Positions 31,016 through 38,718 of a stretch of DNA of 64,000 nucleotides are shown here, piece after piece. Numbering within the stretch: position 1 is the first letter of the stretch; each line of letters starts with the position of its first letter. This DNA comes from DASYXZ01 sp035946625 (lineage in GTDB: Bacteria > Acidobacteriota > Terriglobia > UBA7540), in NCBI GenBank assembly GCA_035946625.1, contig DASYZE010000067.1, positions 1 through 64,000 on the forward strand. Reading direction: 5' to 3'. Both the position numbers and the translations under genes were made by a program. The notes under the pieces are model-generated. The model was not told where the DNA came from. It saw nothing but the letters and a program-made list of their open reading frames with translations, and searched no databases.

Positions 31016-31252
31016 ATGGACAAGCTCACAAAATTTGCCGACCGCTTTAAGCGAGAACCAACTACTAGCCTTGAGGTCCTATTGGATGACATTGAAGACG
31101 ATCTTGGGATTGAAATGCCGCACAATGCGGATCGGCTTTCGGATTTGTGGAGAAAACCGCACCCGCTGAATCTCGCCTTACAGAAAGTGGGATGGAAATT
31201 CCAATCATTTGATTTCAACAGTGAAATACTTTTCTTTGTTCGCATAGGATGA
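31016..31252 (+). CDS. Small acidic protein, unknown
   Basis: This 78-residue protein begins MDKLTKFADRFKREPTTSLE and has an acidic middle (VLLDDIEDDLGIEMP). It has no recognised domain. It follows the 55-residue basic protein by 12 bases, with good ribosome sites for both; a basic/acidic small pair is suggestive of partners. It lies inside the accessory segment that interrupts the suf cluster. Confidence 0.5.
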   Translation: MDKLTKFADRFKREPTTSLEVLLDDIEDDLGIEMPHNADRLSDLWRKPHPLNLALQKVGWKFQSFDFNSEILFFVRIG

Positions 31253-31383
31253 CGCCAGGTAGGATGCGTACGATACGAGCAATTGTCGAAGGATGAACGC
31301 TAAAGGGTGCGCTGTGAAGAACGGGCCAAATGAGAGATGAGTTTTCATGATTGCCGGGGAGCGGACGCGAATGAAGGAGGCAC

Positions 31384-31830
31384 ATGCTGGATCTTAAGAC
31401 AACCACCGAAATCTTTGCGCCAGCTCGAGTTCTTCTAGGCGAGGCGTTGAAAATCGCCAAGCAAAAGAGAAACAGTGAAATAAACAGCAAGCTAATTGAA
31501 TTGCAGGGTCACATACTCGAAATCCAGCAGCACTGCGTTGATATCTCGACCGAATGCGAGCGGCGCGGACAAAGAATTGCAGAACTGGAGCGGAAGAGCA
31601 TGACCAAGGAACAGTTTCAGTTCAGGGATAATATGTATTGGAAAGGGTCTGAGGGGCCATTCTGCCCGCGCTGCCTTGATGTCAACAACAACATAGTTCG
31701 GCTCGCGCCTGTGGAAGCCAAGGGGCGGTATTACTGCTGGGAATGCAAATCAAAGTTTGCGACTCCGAACGCCGAGTCTGCCATTGGATTTGCAGTGGTG
31801 AAATCGCCCTTCATTGATTTTGAGGGATGA
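31384..31830 (+). CDS. Coiled-coil plus zinc-ribbon protein
   Basis: Of its 148 residues, about 15-75 are helical (KIAKQKRNSEINSKLIELQG, ISTECERRGQRIAELERKSM). Residues about 93-120 form a zinc ribbon, FCPRCLDVNNN and YYCWECKSKFATP. Proteins of this layout occur in phage and accessory regions and often have no assigned function. GAAGGAGG precedes the ATG. The composition is more AT-rich than the suf genes around it. Confidence 0.6.
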   Translation: MLDLKTTTEIFAPARVLLGEALKIAKQKRNSEINSKLIELQGHILEIQQHCVDISTECERRGQRIAELERKSMTKEQFQFRDNMYWKGSEGPFCPRCLDVNNNIVRLAPVEAKGRYYCWECKSKFATPNAESAIGFAVVKSPFIDFEG

Positions 31831-31834
31831 TGTA

Positions 31835-32047
31835 TTGAGAATTCAATACTTCGAAGAGACCGACACACTCTACTTGATCTTCAAGGAATCCGAGATTGCG
31901 GAAACCAAGGATTTGGACGAGAACACTTTGGTGGAATATGACGCTCGTGGAAATCTGGTTAGCATGACCATTGAGCACGCACGCGAGCGCACGGACGTGG
32001 CCGATATCTCATACAGCAGAGTGCCGGCAGCGAAGTCCATGGCTTGA
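31835..32047 (+). CDS. DUF2283-family small protein
   Basis: The protein of about 70 residues has IQYFEETDTLYLIFKESEIA then VEYDARGNLVSMTIEHARER, the beta-rich DUF2283 core. The start is uncertain: TTG 31835 has GAGGGA upstream, and an upstream TTG at 31814 is in frame but overlaps the previous gene. DUF2283 genes are typically found beside toxin-antitoxin or HicA-like genes, but their role is unknown. Confidence 0.65.
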   Translation: MRIQYFEETDTLYLIFKESEIAETKDLDENTLVEYDARGNLVSMTIEHARERTDVADISYSRVPAAKSMA

Positions 32048-32087
32048 AGTGGTACAAGTTTCTAATTTCAATATTCGAGTTTCGAAC

Positions 32088-32669
32088 ATGGCAACCAAGA
32101 CACTCTTGACAATTGAAGAATTCCTCCGCGTTCCGGAATCGGACGATGCACGGTACGAGCTGGTGGAAGGAGAACTCGTCAAAATGTCGCCTGCAATGCT
32201 CCGCCACAACCTGGTTCGGGACAAAGTACTCGTACTCCTGAAAGAATTCGTAGGCAAAAGAAATCTTGGTACGGTGGTCGCCGAACAACCGTTTCATTTG
32301 TTTGGGAACACTGTCCGAGTGCCGGATGTTGCCTTCATTCGACATGGACGGAAGTTGCCGATGGACAAACTTCCACAAGGCGCGCCCGATCTTGCGGTTG
32401 AAGTGGTTTCACCCACCAACACGCCGCGAGAGATTGACCAGCGCATCAGCGATTACTTCGCGGCGGGATGTAAGCGGGTTTGGGTACTCTACCCGGAGCA
32501 TCAAGAGGTTTACATCCACGGCCTAGCAGGTGTGAGCCGAAGGCGGGGTGACGATTTCTTGGAGGACAATGAGCTCCTGCCTGGGTTATCGGTGAAAGCT
32601 TCAAGCCTGTTCGATTTTGACGAATCAGTGCAATCTGCGAAATCTGCGGATCGACTTAAGGAGAAATAA
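32088..32669 (+). CDS. Uma2-family putative PD-(D/E)XK endonuclease
   Basis: This 193-residue Uma2 (DUF820) protein has LTIEEFLRVPESDDARYELV, then VRVPDVAFIRHG and PDLAVEVVSPTNTPREIDQR, which hold the Asp and Glu-x-Val of the nuclease core, and ISDYFAAGCKRVWVLYPEHQ. Uma2 genes are abundant in accessory DNA of cyanobacteria and Acidobacteriota; substrates are unknown. The ATG is at 32088. The stop overlaps the sufC start by one base, so it has become part of the suf transcription unit. Confidence 0.85.
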   Translation: MATKTLLTIEEFLRVPESDDARYELVEGELVKMSPAMLRHNLVRDKVLVLLKEFVGKRNLGTVVAEQPFHLFGNTVRVPDVAFIRHGRKLPMDKLPQGAPDLAVEVVSPTNTPREIDQRISDYFAAGCKRVWVLYPEHQEVYIHGLAGVSRRRGDDFLEDNELLPGLSVKASSLFDFDESVQSAKSADRLKEK

Positions 32670-33439
32670 TGCTGGAAATCAGGAATCTGCACGCGAAAGT
32701 AGGCACCAACGAAATCCTGCGTGGGATCGACCTCAAGGTGAATCTTGGCGAAGTCCACGCCATCATGGGGCCGAACGGCTCGGGCAAGTCGACGCTGGCC
32801 CAGGTATTGGCGGGGCGGGATGTTTACACGGTGACCGAGGGCGAAGTTTTGTATCAAGGCCATGACCTTCTGGCCCTGTCGCCCGAAGACCGCGCTCGCG
32901 CCGGAGTTTTTCTCGCCTTTCAGTATCCTGTGGAAATTCCCGGCGTCAGCAACCTCTATTTCTTGCGGGCGGCGCTGAACACCATCCGCAAGCAGCACGG
33001 CCAGGAAGAGTTGGACGCCATGGACTTCCTCACCTTGGTGCGTGAAAAAATGAAGCTGCTCCAGATGGATGATTCGCTGATGAATCGTCCGGTGAACGAA
33101 GGCTTTTCCGGCGGCGAAAAAAAACGCAATGAGATTTTCCAGATGGCAGTGCTGGAACCGAAACTGGCCATTCTGGACGAAACCGATTCGGGCCTCGACA
33201 TCGACGCGCTAAGAATCGTCGCCGACGGAGTGAACGCGCTGCGCTCCAAAGAACGTTCCATTATCGTGGTCACGCATTACCAGCGGCTGCTGAACTATAT
33301 CGTGCCGGATTTTGTCCACGTGCTCTCCAACGGCCGCATCGTGAAGTCGGGCGGAAAGGAACTGGCGCTGGAGCTTGAGGAAAAAGGATACGTATGGCTG
33401 GAAGAGAGCCCTCAGCTTTCGACTGTCAGTGGACAGTAG
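32669..33439 (+). CDS. sufC: Fe-S assembly ATPase SufC
   Basis: This 256-residue ABC ATPase has Walker A MGPNGSGKSTLAQVLAG, signature EGFSGGEKKRNEIFQM, Walker B LAILDETDSGLDID and the H-loop VVTHYQRLL. It powers conformational change in the SufB-SufD pair. Its ATG overlaps the Uma2 stop, showing that the inserted genes were joined into the operon rather than ending it. Confidence 0.97.
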   Translation: MLEIRNLHAKVGTNEILRGIDLKVNLGEVHAIMGPNGSGKSTLAQVLAGRDVYTVTEGEVLYQGHDLLALSPEDRARAGVFLAFQYPVEIPGVSNLYFLRAALNTIRKQHGQEELDAMDFLTLVREKMKLLQMDDSLMNRPVNEGFSGGEKKRNEIFQMAVLEPKLAILDETDSGLDIDALRIVADGVNALRSKERSIIVVTHYQRLLNYIVPDFVHVLSNGRIVKSGGKELALELEEKGYVWLEESPQLSTVSGQ

Positions 33440-33534
33440 CCGGGGCGCGCAGGGAATTTAAAATGGCAAGAATCCTCCATTTATTACCTGCACTGCCGAG
33501 CATGCAGCTCAAGTTTGGACACCAAGGAAAATAA

Positions 33535-34947
33535 ATGAACGCAGTTAAGGAACATCAGGAAACTTATTTCAAGAATTTCGCCGAGTTCGAAAGACGGCGC
33601 GCGGCAAAAGAACCCGCCTGGCTTCAGGCCATCCGCAAGACCGCCTTTCACCAATTCGCCGATTTGGGCTTTCCAACCACGCACCATGAGGAATGGAAAT
33701 ACACCAGCGTGGCGCCCCTGGCCAGAATTCAGTTTCGACCGGCCTCGGACTACCTCGCTCCCAAGGAAGCGCGCCATTCGAGCGAGCTATTGCAATCCAA
33801 CCCAGCCGATTCGATTGCATTGTGTTTTTACGCAGGCCAATTTGTGGAGGAACTCACGCCCACCAACAGTTTGCCCGCCGGCGTGAAGGTCACCAGCCTG
33901 GCCAAAGCAATTGCCACCGGCTCGCCTTTGCTCGAAAAACATTTTGCCCGTTATGCCGAGTTCGGAAGGCAGCCTTTCGTCGCGCTCAACACCGCATTTG
34001 CGGAAGATGGAGCGCTGATCGAAATTTCCCCCGACGTTGTTCTGACCCAGCCGATTTATTTGCGCTTCGTTGCCGGGCCCGGTCACGAGCCACTGATTTA
34101 CCATCCGCGCAACCTGGTGGTGCTGGGCCGGGGCAGCCAGGCCACGGTGGTGGAGCAATACTTGAGCGCCCGGCAGGACCATCAACAACTCTATTTCACC
34201 AACGCGGTGACGGAAGTGGTGTTGGGCGAAAATGCCAGGATCGAGCACATTAAGGAACAGTTCGAAAGCCACCAGGCGTTTCACGTGGCGACCCTCCACA
34301 TCCACCAGGAAAGGTCATCGAGTGCGAGCACGACCTCCATCGCCTTTGGAAGCGCGCTGGCGCGTGAAGACGTCATCGCGGTGCTGGATGGCCTGGGTGC
34401 GGAATGCACGTTGAACGGCCTTTATGTCACCACCGGCTCGCAGCACGTGGACAACCACACCACCATCGACCACGCCCAGCCGCATTGCAGCAGCCGCGAG
34501 CTTTACAAGGGCATACTGGACGGCAAATCAACCGGGGTCTTTAACGGCAAGATCGTGGTGCGCAAAGACGCGCAGAAAACCGACTCCAAGCAGAGCAACA
34601 AGAATTTGTTGCTGGCGGAGGACTGCGTGATCAACACCAAGCCCCAACTCGAAATTTTTGCAGACGACGTGAAGTGCACACACGGCGCCACCATCGGCCA
34701 GATAGACGCCGAGTCCATTTTCTATCTTCGTTCCCGCGGAATTGGGCACGAGCAGGCGCGGGCCATGCTGACCCTGGCCTTTGCCAACGACGTGCTCGGC
34801 AAAATCAAGTCCGAACCATTGCGGACCCGATTAGAGCAGACTCTGTCGGAGAAGCTCACGACCAAACAGGGACGTGAAACTTCGAGCCTAAGGGCGGATG
34901 CAGAAGGGCAACAGACTAGGAGATCGACTTTGCATGAAGATCGTTAG
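33535..34947 (+). CDS. sufD: Fe-S assembly protein SufD, with unusual tail
   Basis: This 470-residue protein is the SufB partner. Recognisable parts include TTHHEEWKYTSVAPLARIQF, the beta-helix with LNGLYVTTGSQHVDNHTTID and HAQPHCSSRELYKGILDGKS, and GATIGQIDAESIFYLRSRGI (conserved His/Cys region). After RLEQTLSEKL a 30-residue hydrophilic tail (TTKQGRETSSLRADAEGQQT and on) looks unlike SufD and may come from the insertion between sufD and sufS. Confidence 0.95.
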   Translation: MNAVKEHQETYFKNFAEFERRRAAKEPAWLQAIRKTAFHQFADLGFPTTHHEEWKYTSVAPLARIQFRPASDYLAPKEARHSSELLQSNPADSIALCFYAGQFVEELTPTNSLPAGVKVTSLAKAIATGSPLLEKHFARYAEFGRQPFVALNTAFAEDGALIEISPDVVLTQPIYLRFVAGPGHEPLIYHPRNLVVLGRGSQATVVEQYLSARQDHQQLYFTNAVTEVVLGENARIEHIKEQFESHQAFHVATLHIHQERSSSASTTSIAFGSALAREDVIAVLDGLGAECTLNGLYVTTGSQHVDNHTTIDHAQPHCSSRELYKGILDGKSTGVFNGKIVVRKDAQKTDSKQSNKNLLLAEDCVINTKPQLEIFADDVKCTHGATIGQIDAESIFYLRSRGIGHEQARAMLTLAFANDVLGKIKSEPLRTRLEQTLSEKLTTKQGRETSSLRADAEGQQTRRSTLHEDR

Positions 34948-34992
34948 GGCTCCCCAACCCGGGAAGGCCGAAGCGGCGAAAGGGGCATTGCG

Positions 34993-35259
34993 ATGACAAG
35001 CGCTGAAATGGATCGAGCTATGAAAGAAGTGAAGGACAATCTCATTGTACAGGGCCAGTTATTGAACAGGTTCGATCAGTCGATATTGAATAGTCGCCGC
35101 GATTTCGACGAGCGCATCAACGCACTCTTAAAGGTTGCGGAAAACCACGAGGGACGAATTCAAACCTTGCAGTCGGCAATGCAATCCCTGTTTGAGCATA
35201 TTGATCGCTTCATTCGCGGGCTCGAGACGAATGGGCATCAGAAAAAGGGTGAGGCTTAA
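34993..35259 (+). CDS. Small coiled-coil protein between sufD and sufS
   Basis: This 88-residue helical protein (LIVQGQLLNRFDQSILNSRR, ERINALLKVAENHEGRIQTL) ends in a short basic tail. It resembles in style, but is not clearly homologous to, the 117-residue coiled-coil protein encoded after sufB. It has no known motif. Confidence 0.5.
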   Translation: MTSAEMDRAMKEVKDNLIVQGQLLNRFDQSILNSRRDFDERINALLKVAENHEGRIQTLQSAMQSLFEHIDRFIRGLETNGHQKKGEA

Positions 35260-35316
35260 CCGTCCGAGTTAGAACTGTGCGGGCGTTAGCCGCCAGCCCC
35301 ATCACGGAGTCTCAAA

Positions 35317-36591
35317 ATGGCAACAACCTCACGCGAAGTCTTGCCACCCAACACGGAGGCACGGACGTCCGGCAACTTTGATGTTTACAAGATTCGCGAG
35401 GACTTCCCGGTCTTAAAACAGCAGGTGAACGGCAAGCCGCTGGTGTATCTGGATAACGCCGCCACCAGCCAGAAACCGCAGTCGGTTCTGGACGCTTTAG
35501 ACCACTATTACACCCGCGACAATTCGAATGTTCATCGCGGCGTCCACGAGCTCAGCCAGCGCGCGACCAAGGCTTATGAAGATGCGCGCGTGAAGGCGCA
35601 GCACTTTCTGAATGCCCGCGAGTCCCGAGAAATCATTTTTGTGCGTGGAACCACAGAAGCCATCAATCTGGTGGCCATGACTTACGGCCGCAAAAATTTT
35701 GGCGCCGGCGATGAAGTGATCATCTCCGCCCTGGAACACCACTCGAATATCGTCCCCTGGCAGATACTTTGCGAAGAGAAAGGCGCTGTGCTTCGCGTCA
35801 TTCCCATGAACGATGCCGGCGAGCTCTTACTCGAAGAATTCGAGAAGCTGCTCAACCAGCGAACCAGGATCGTGGCCGTCGCCCACGTTTCCAATGCGCT
35901 GGGCACCATCAATCCCATTGGTAAAATTATTGAGATCGCCCATCGCGCCCACGTGCCCGTGCTGATTGACGGGGCGCAAGCGGCGCCTCACATTAAAATC
36001 GACGTGCAAGGGCTCGACTGTGATTTTTACACGCTTTCATCCCACAAACTTTTTGGGCCCACCGGCATCGGGGTGCTCTACGGCAAAGCCGCGCTTTTGG
36101 AAGCCATGCCCCCTTACCAGGGCGGCGGTGATATGATCAGCTCAGTCACTTTCGAGAAAACGCTTTACAACGTCATTCCTTACAAGTTCGAGGCGGGCAC
36201 GCCCAACATTGCCGATGTCATCGGATTTGGCGCCGGCATCGATTACGTCAACCGCGTGGGCCTGGAAAATATCGCCGCCTACGAGCACACATTGCTGACC
36301 TACGCCACGGAGCAGCTCACGAAAATTCCCGGACTTCGGATCATCGGGACGGCCAAAGAAAAAGCTGCCGTTCTGTCCTTCGTACTGATGGGCATCCACC
36401 CTCACGACGCAGGAACGATTCTGGACCAGGAAGGGATTGCTGTCCGCACCGGCCACCATTGCGCCCAGCCGGTGATGCAACGCTTTGGGATTCCGGCTAC
36501 CACCCGCGCTTCCCTGGCGTTCTATAACACCAAGGAAGAGGTGAACGCGCTGGTGGTGGGCGTCAAAAAAGTGACGGAGATTTTCGCCTGA
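35317..36591 (+). CDS. sufS: Cysteine desulfurase SufS
   Basis: This 424-residue group II cysteine desulfurase supplies persulfide sulfur. KPLVYLDNAATSQKPQSVLD is the amino-terminal hallmark. The PLP Lys is in FYTLSSHKLFGPTGIGVLYG, and the persulfide Cys loop is in VRTGHHCAQPVMQRFGIPAT. The short insert-free loop matches SufS rather than IscS. The stop overlaps the sufU start (ATGA at 36591), giving translational coupling. Confidence 0.97.
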   Translation: MATTSREVLPPNTEARTSGNFDVYKIREDFPVLKQQVNGKPLVYLDNAATSQKPQSVLDALDHYYTRDNSNVHRGVHELSQRATKAYEDARVKAQHFLNARESREIIFVRGTTEAINLVAMTYGRKNFGAGDEVIISALEHHSNIVPWQILCEEKGAVLRVIPMNDAGELLLEEFEKLLNQRTRIVAVAHVSNALGTINPIGKIIEIAHRAHVPVLIDGAQAAPHIKIDVQGLDCDFYTLSSHKLFGPTGIGVLYGKAALLEAMPPYQGGGDMISSVTFEKTLYNVIPYKFEAGTPNIADVIGFGAGIDYVNRVGLENIAAYEHTLLTYATEQLTKIPGLRIIGTAKEKAAVLSFVLMGIHPHDAGTILDQEGIAVRTGHHCAQPVMQRFGIPATTRASLAFYNTKEEVNALVVGVKKVTEIFA

Positions 36592-37082
36592 TGACCGACC
36601 TTCACGGTTTATACCAGGAAGTGATCCTGGACCATAACAAGAAGCCCCGCAACTTTCGCGCCATGCCGGAGGCCAGCCATCACGCCGACGGTTTCAACCG
36701 GCTGTGCGGCGATCGCGTGACCATCTTCCTGAAAATGGACGGCGACCGGATCAGCGACGTCAGCTTTCAAGGATCGGGCTGCGCCATCTCCACCGCGTCC
36801 GCATCCATCCTCACCGATGCCGTGAAAGGAAAAACGCGCGTTGAGGCCGAAAGGCTGTTTGAGACTTTTCACGATCTAGTCACCGGGCACGAGTCTGGCA
36901 ACGGAAAAAGATCGCAACCCCAGGCACTCGGCAAGTTGGCCGTATTTTCCGGGGTGTCGGAATTCCCCGCCCGCGTCAAGTGCGCCAGCCTGGCGTGGCA
37001 TACGCTCCACAACGCGCTCCAGGGAAGCGCGGAAGTAGTTTCAACCGAGACGGAAGAACAAGTGCCGGGAGAAATCCGATGA
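36591..37082 (+). CDS. sufU: SufU sulfur acceptor/scaffold
   Basis: This 163-residue SufU has LYQEVILDHNKKPRNFRAMP, the Zn/cluster ligands in NRLCGDRVTI, GSGCAISTASASILTDAV and ARVKCASLAWHTLHNAL, and the extra 18-20 residue insert that distinguishes SufU from IscU. It takes sulfur from SufS. It overlaps both neighbours by a few bases. Confidence 0.95.
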   Translation: MTDLHGLYQEVILDHNKKPRNFRAMPEASHHADGFNRLCGDRVTIFLKMDGDRISDVSFQGSGCAISTASASILTDAVKGKTRVEAERLFETFHDLVTGHESGNGKRSQPQALGKLAVFSGVSEFPARVKCASLAWHTLHNALQGSAEVVSTETEEQVPGEIR

Positions 37083-37414
37083 GTGATAGCCAAACCACGC
37101 CGGTGGACATTGCCGCCCTCAAGGAAAAAGTGGTGGCCGCCATGCGCACCTGCTACGACCCTGAAATCCCGGTGAACATTTACGATCTGGGATTGATCTA
37201 CGACACCCAGGTGGAGCCCACCGGCGAAGTCCTGGTGAAGATGACGCTCACCGCGCCCGGATGTCCCGCCGCAGGGACTTTGCCCGGCGAAGTGGAGGAT
37301 AAGATCCGCATTCTCCCCCTGGTCAAGGACGTGAAGGTTCAAGTGGTCTGGGACCCGCCGTGGGACAAAAGTAAAATGTCTGAGGCGGCCTTGTTACAAT
37401 TGGGATTAATGTAA
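37079..37414 (+). CDS. sufT: SufT/MIP18-family (DUF59) Fe-S carrier-like protein
   Basis: This 111-residue DUF59 protein has YDPEIPVNIYDLGLIYDTQV and TLTAPGCPAAGTLPGEVEDK with its conserved Cys, then VVWDPPWDKSKMSEAAL. Such proteins assist cluster maturation or transfer in suf systems and are related to PaaD and eukaryotic MIP18. The ATG at 37079 overlaps the sufU stop. It is the last biosynthetic gene of the cluster. Confidence 0.93.
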   Translation: MSDSQTTPVDIAALKEKVVAAMRTCYDPEIPVNIYDLGLIYDTQVEPTGEVLVKMTLTAPGCPAAGTLPGEVEDKIRILPLVKDVKVQVVWDPPWDKSKMSEAALLQLGLM

Positions 37415-37524
37415 TGAGGTAAATTATAAATTATGAATTATGAACCAGGACTTAGTTAGGCCGGGGCCGAGCCATTGTTTTCGATTTTGAATTTTTAATT
37501 TCAAGCTTGTATGAATTTCCTCTC

Positions 37525-38016
37525 ATGAAGGTCAGCTCGCAGGAAGAATACGGCTTGCGTTGTCTGCTCCGGATCGCGGGCGAAGGTCCGGCGGGCAGCC
37601 TCACCATTCCTGAAATCAGCCAAGCGGAAGGTATTTCAATTTCTTACGTGGGCAAGCTGCTGCGCCTGTTGCGACAGGGCGGGTTTGTGACCAGCGCGCG
37701 CGGCCAGACGGGCGGTTACACGCTTTCCCGACCGGCGCAGGAAATAAACGTGGGGCAGGTTCTGGCCCTGCTCGGCGGGCGTTTGTTTGAGTCCGAGTTT
37801 TGCGATCACCATGCCGGCGTGGCCCGGGTCTGTACCCATTCGGTGGACTGTTCCATCCGTTCCCTCTGGCATGCGTTGCAATTAGTGGTGGACGAAATCC
37901 TCAACAAGACAACCCTCAAAGAAATGCTCTCGAGCGAGATGGAGATGGCCACCTGGGTCTACCCTATGATCCGTTTCTCAAACGAAAAAGTCCGCGAACC
38001 GGCCGTCGATTTGTAG
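37525..38016 (+). CDS. Second Rrf2-family regulator, suf cluster end
   Basis: This 163-residue Rrf2 protein has MKVSSQEEYGLRCLLRIAGE, then ISISYVGKLLRLLRQGGFVT and GQTGGYTLSR. The cysteines are spaced FCDHHAGVARVCTHSVDCSI (C-x9-C-x5-C), close to a cluster-binding arrangement. The ATG at 37525 is preferred to an upstream TTG. It ends at a TAG that lies within a palindromic repeat, so its last codons may have been altered by the repeat. Two Rrf2 proteins bracketing one suf cluster suggests dual sensing. Confidence 0.88.
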   Translation: MKVSSQEEYGLRCLLRIAGEGPAGSLTIPEISQAEGISISYVGKLLRLLRQGGFVTSARGQTGGYTLSRPAQEINVGQVLALLGGRLFESEFCDHHAGVARVCTHSVDCSIRSLWHALQLVVDEILNKTTLKEMLSSEMEMATWVYPMIRFSNEKVREPAVDL

Positions 38017-38090
38017 GGCCAGGGCTTGCCCTGGCCTTGTGCCATCGTCTGCGCATCCGCAATCAAATAACGCCGGGGCAAGCCCTGGCC
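38013..38090. repeat. GTAGGGCC-family palindromic element at convergent gene ends
   Basis: GGCCAGGGC-TT-GCCCTGGCC (38018-38037) is a perfect hairpin, and a related inverted half, CCGGGGCAAGCCCTGGCC, lies at about 38073-38090. It sits between the convergent rrf2 and nuoB stops, provides the rrf2 stop codon, and is the same family as 23762-23828. A bidirectional terminator role is plausible. Confidence 0.7.
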
Positions 38091-38116
38091 TTAAAAATGA
38101 TCGGTACGCCTGCAAA

Positions 38117-38632
38117 CTATTTAGTGTGAAATACGGCCTGTTTGAAGGTCCCGCGCTGTGCTTGGATTTTCTTTTGCAGCATCATGATGGCATAAATCAA
38201 TTGTTCGGGCCGGGGAGGGCAACCGGGAACGTAGACATCCACCGGAACGTATTGGTTGACACCCTGAACGATGGCGTAATTGTTGAAAACGCCGCCGGAG
38301 GTGGCGCACGCGCCCATGGAGATCACCCACTTGGGTTCGGGCATCTGGGCGTAGAGCCTTTTGATAACCGGCGCCATTTTTTGGGAAACGCGCCCGGCGA
38401 TGATCATCAGATCGGCCTGGCGGGGTGAGCCACGGAAAACCTCGGCGCCGAAGCGGGCAATGTCAAAACGCGACGCGGACATGGACATCATTTCAATGGC
38501 GCAGCACGCCAAGCCAAAGCTCATGGGCCACAAGGAGGATTTGCGCGCCCAGTTCACCGCGTTATCCAACTGCGCGAACACCAAGCCTTCGAAGCCGGAA
38601 GATTCGGTGACCTGAAGATTTGAAGTTCCCAT
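38117..38632 (-). CDS. nuoB: NADH-quinone oxidoreductase subunit B
   Basis: This 171-residue NuoB carries the N2 [4Fe-4S] ligands: SFGLACCAIEMM (adjacent Cys pair), SMGACATSGG and VPGCPPRPEQL. It couples electron transfer to quinone in complex I. ATG 38632 gives the family length; the frame extends upstream without support. No other nuo gene is in the window. It follows the MDR dehydrogenase gene on the same strand with an 86-base gap. Confidence 0.93.
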   Translation of the reverse strand: MGTSNLQVTESSGFEGLVFAQLDNAVNWARKSSLWPMSFGLACCAIEMMSMSASRFDIARFGAEVFRGSPRQADLMIIAGRVSQKMAPVIKRLYAQMPEPKWVISMGACATSGGVFNNYAIVQGVNQYVPVDVYVPGCPPRPEQLIYAIMMLQKKIQAQRGTFKQAVFHTK

Positions 38633-38718
38633 TCCGATTCTGATTATGCCACTTTGCGCGCCGCGCTTCAACACATCGTTGTGGCGCGGTGCCTTGCGTC
38701 GACTTGGAAATCTCACCG

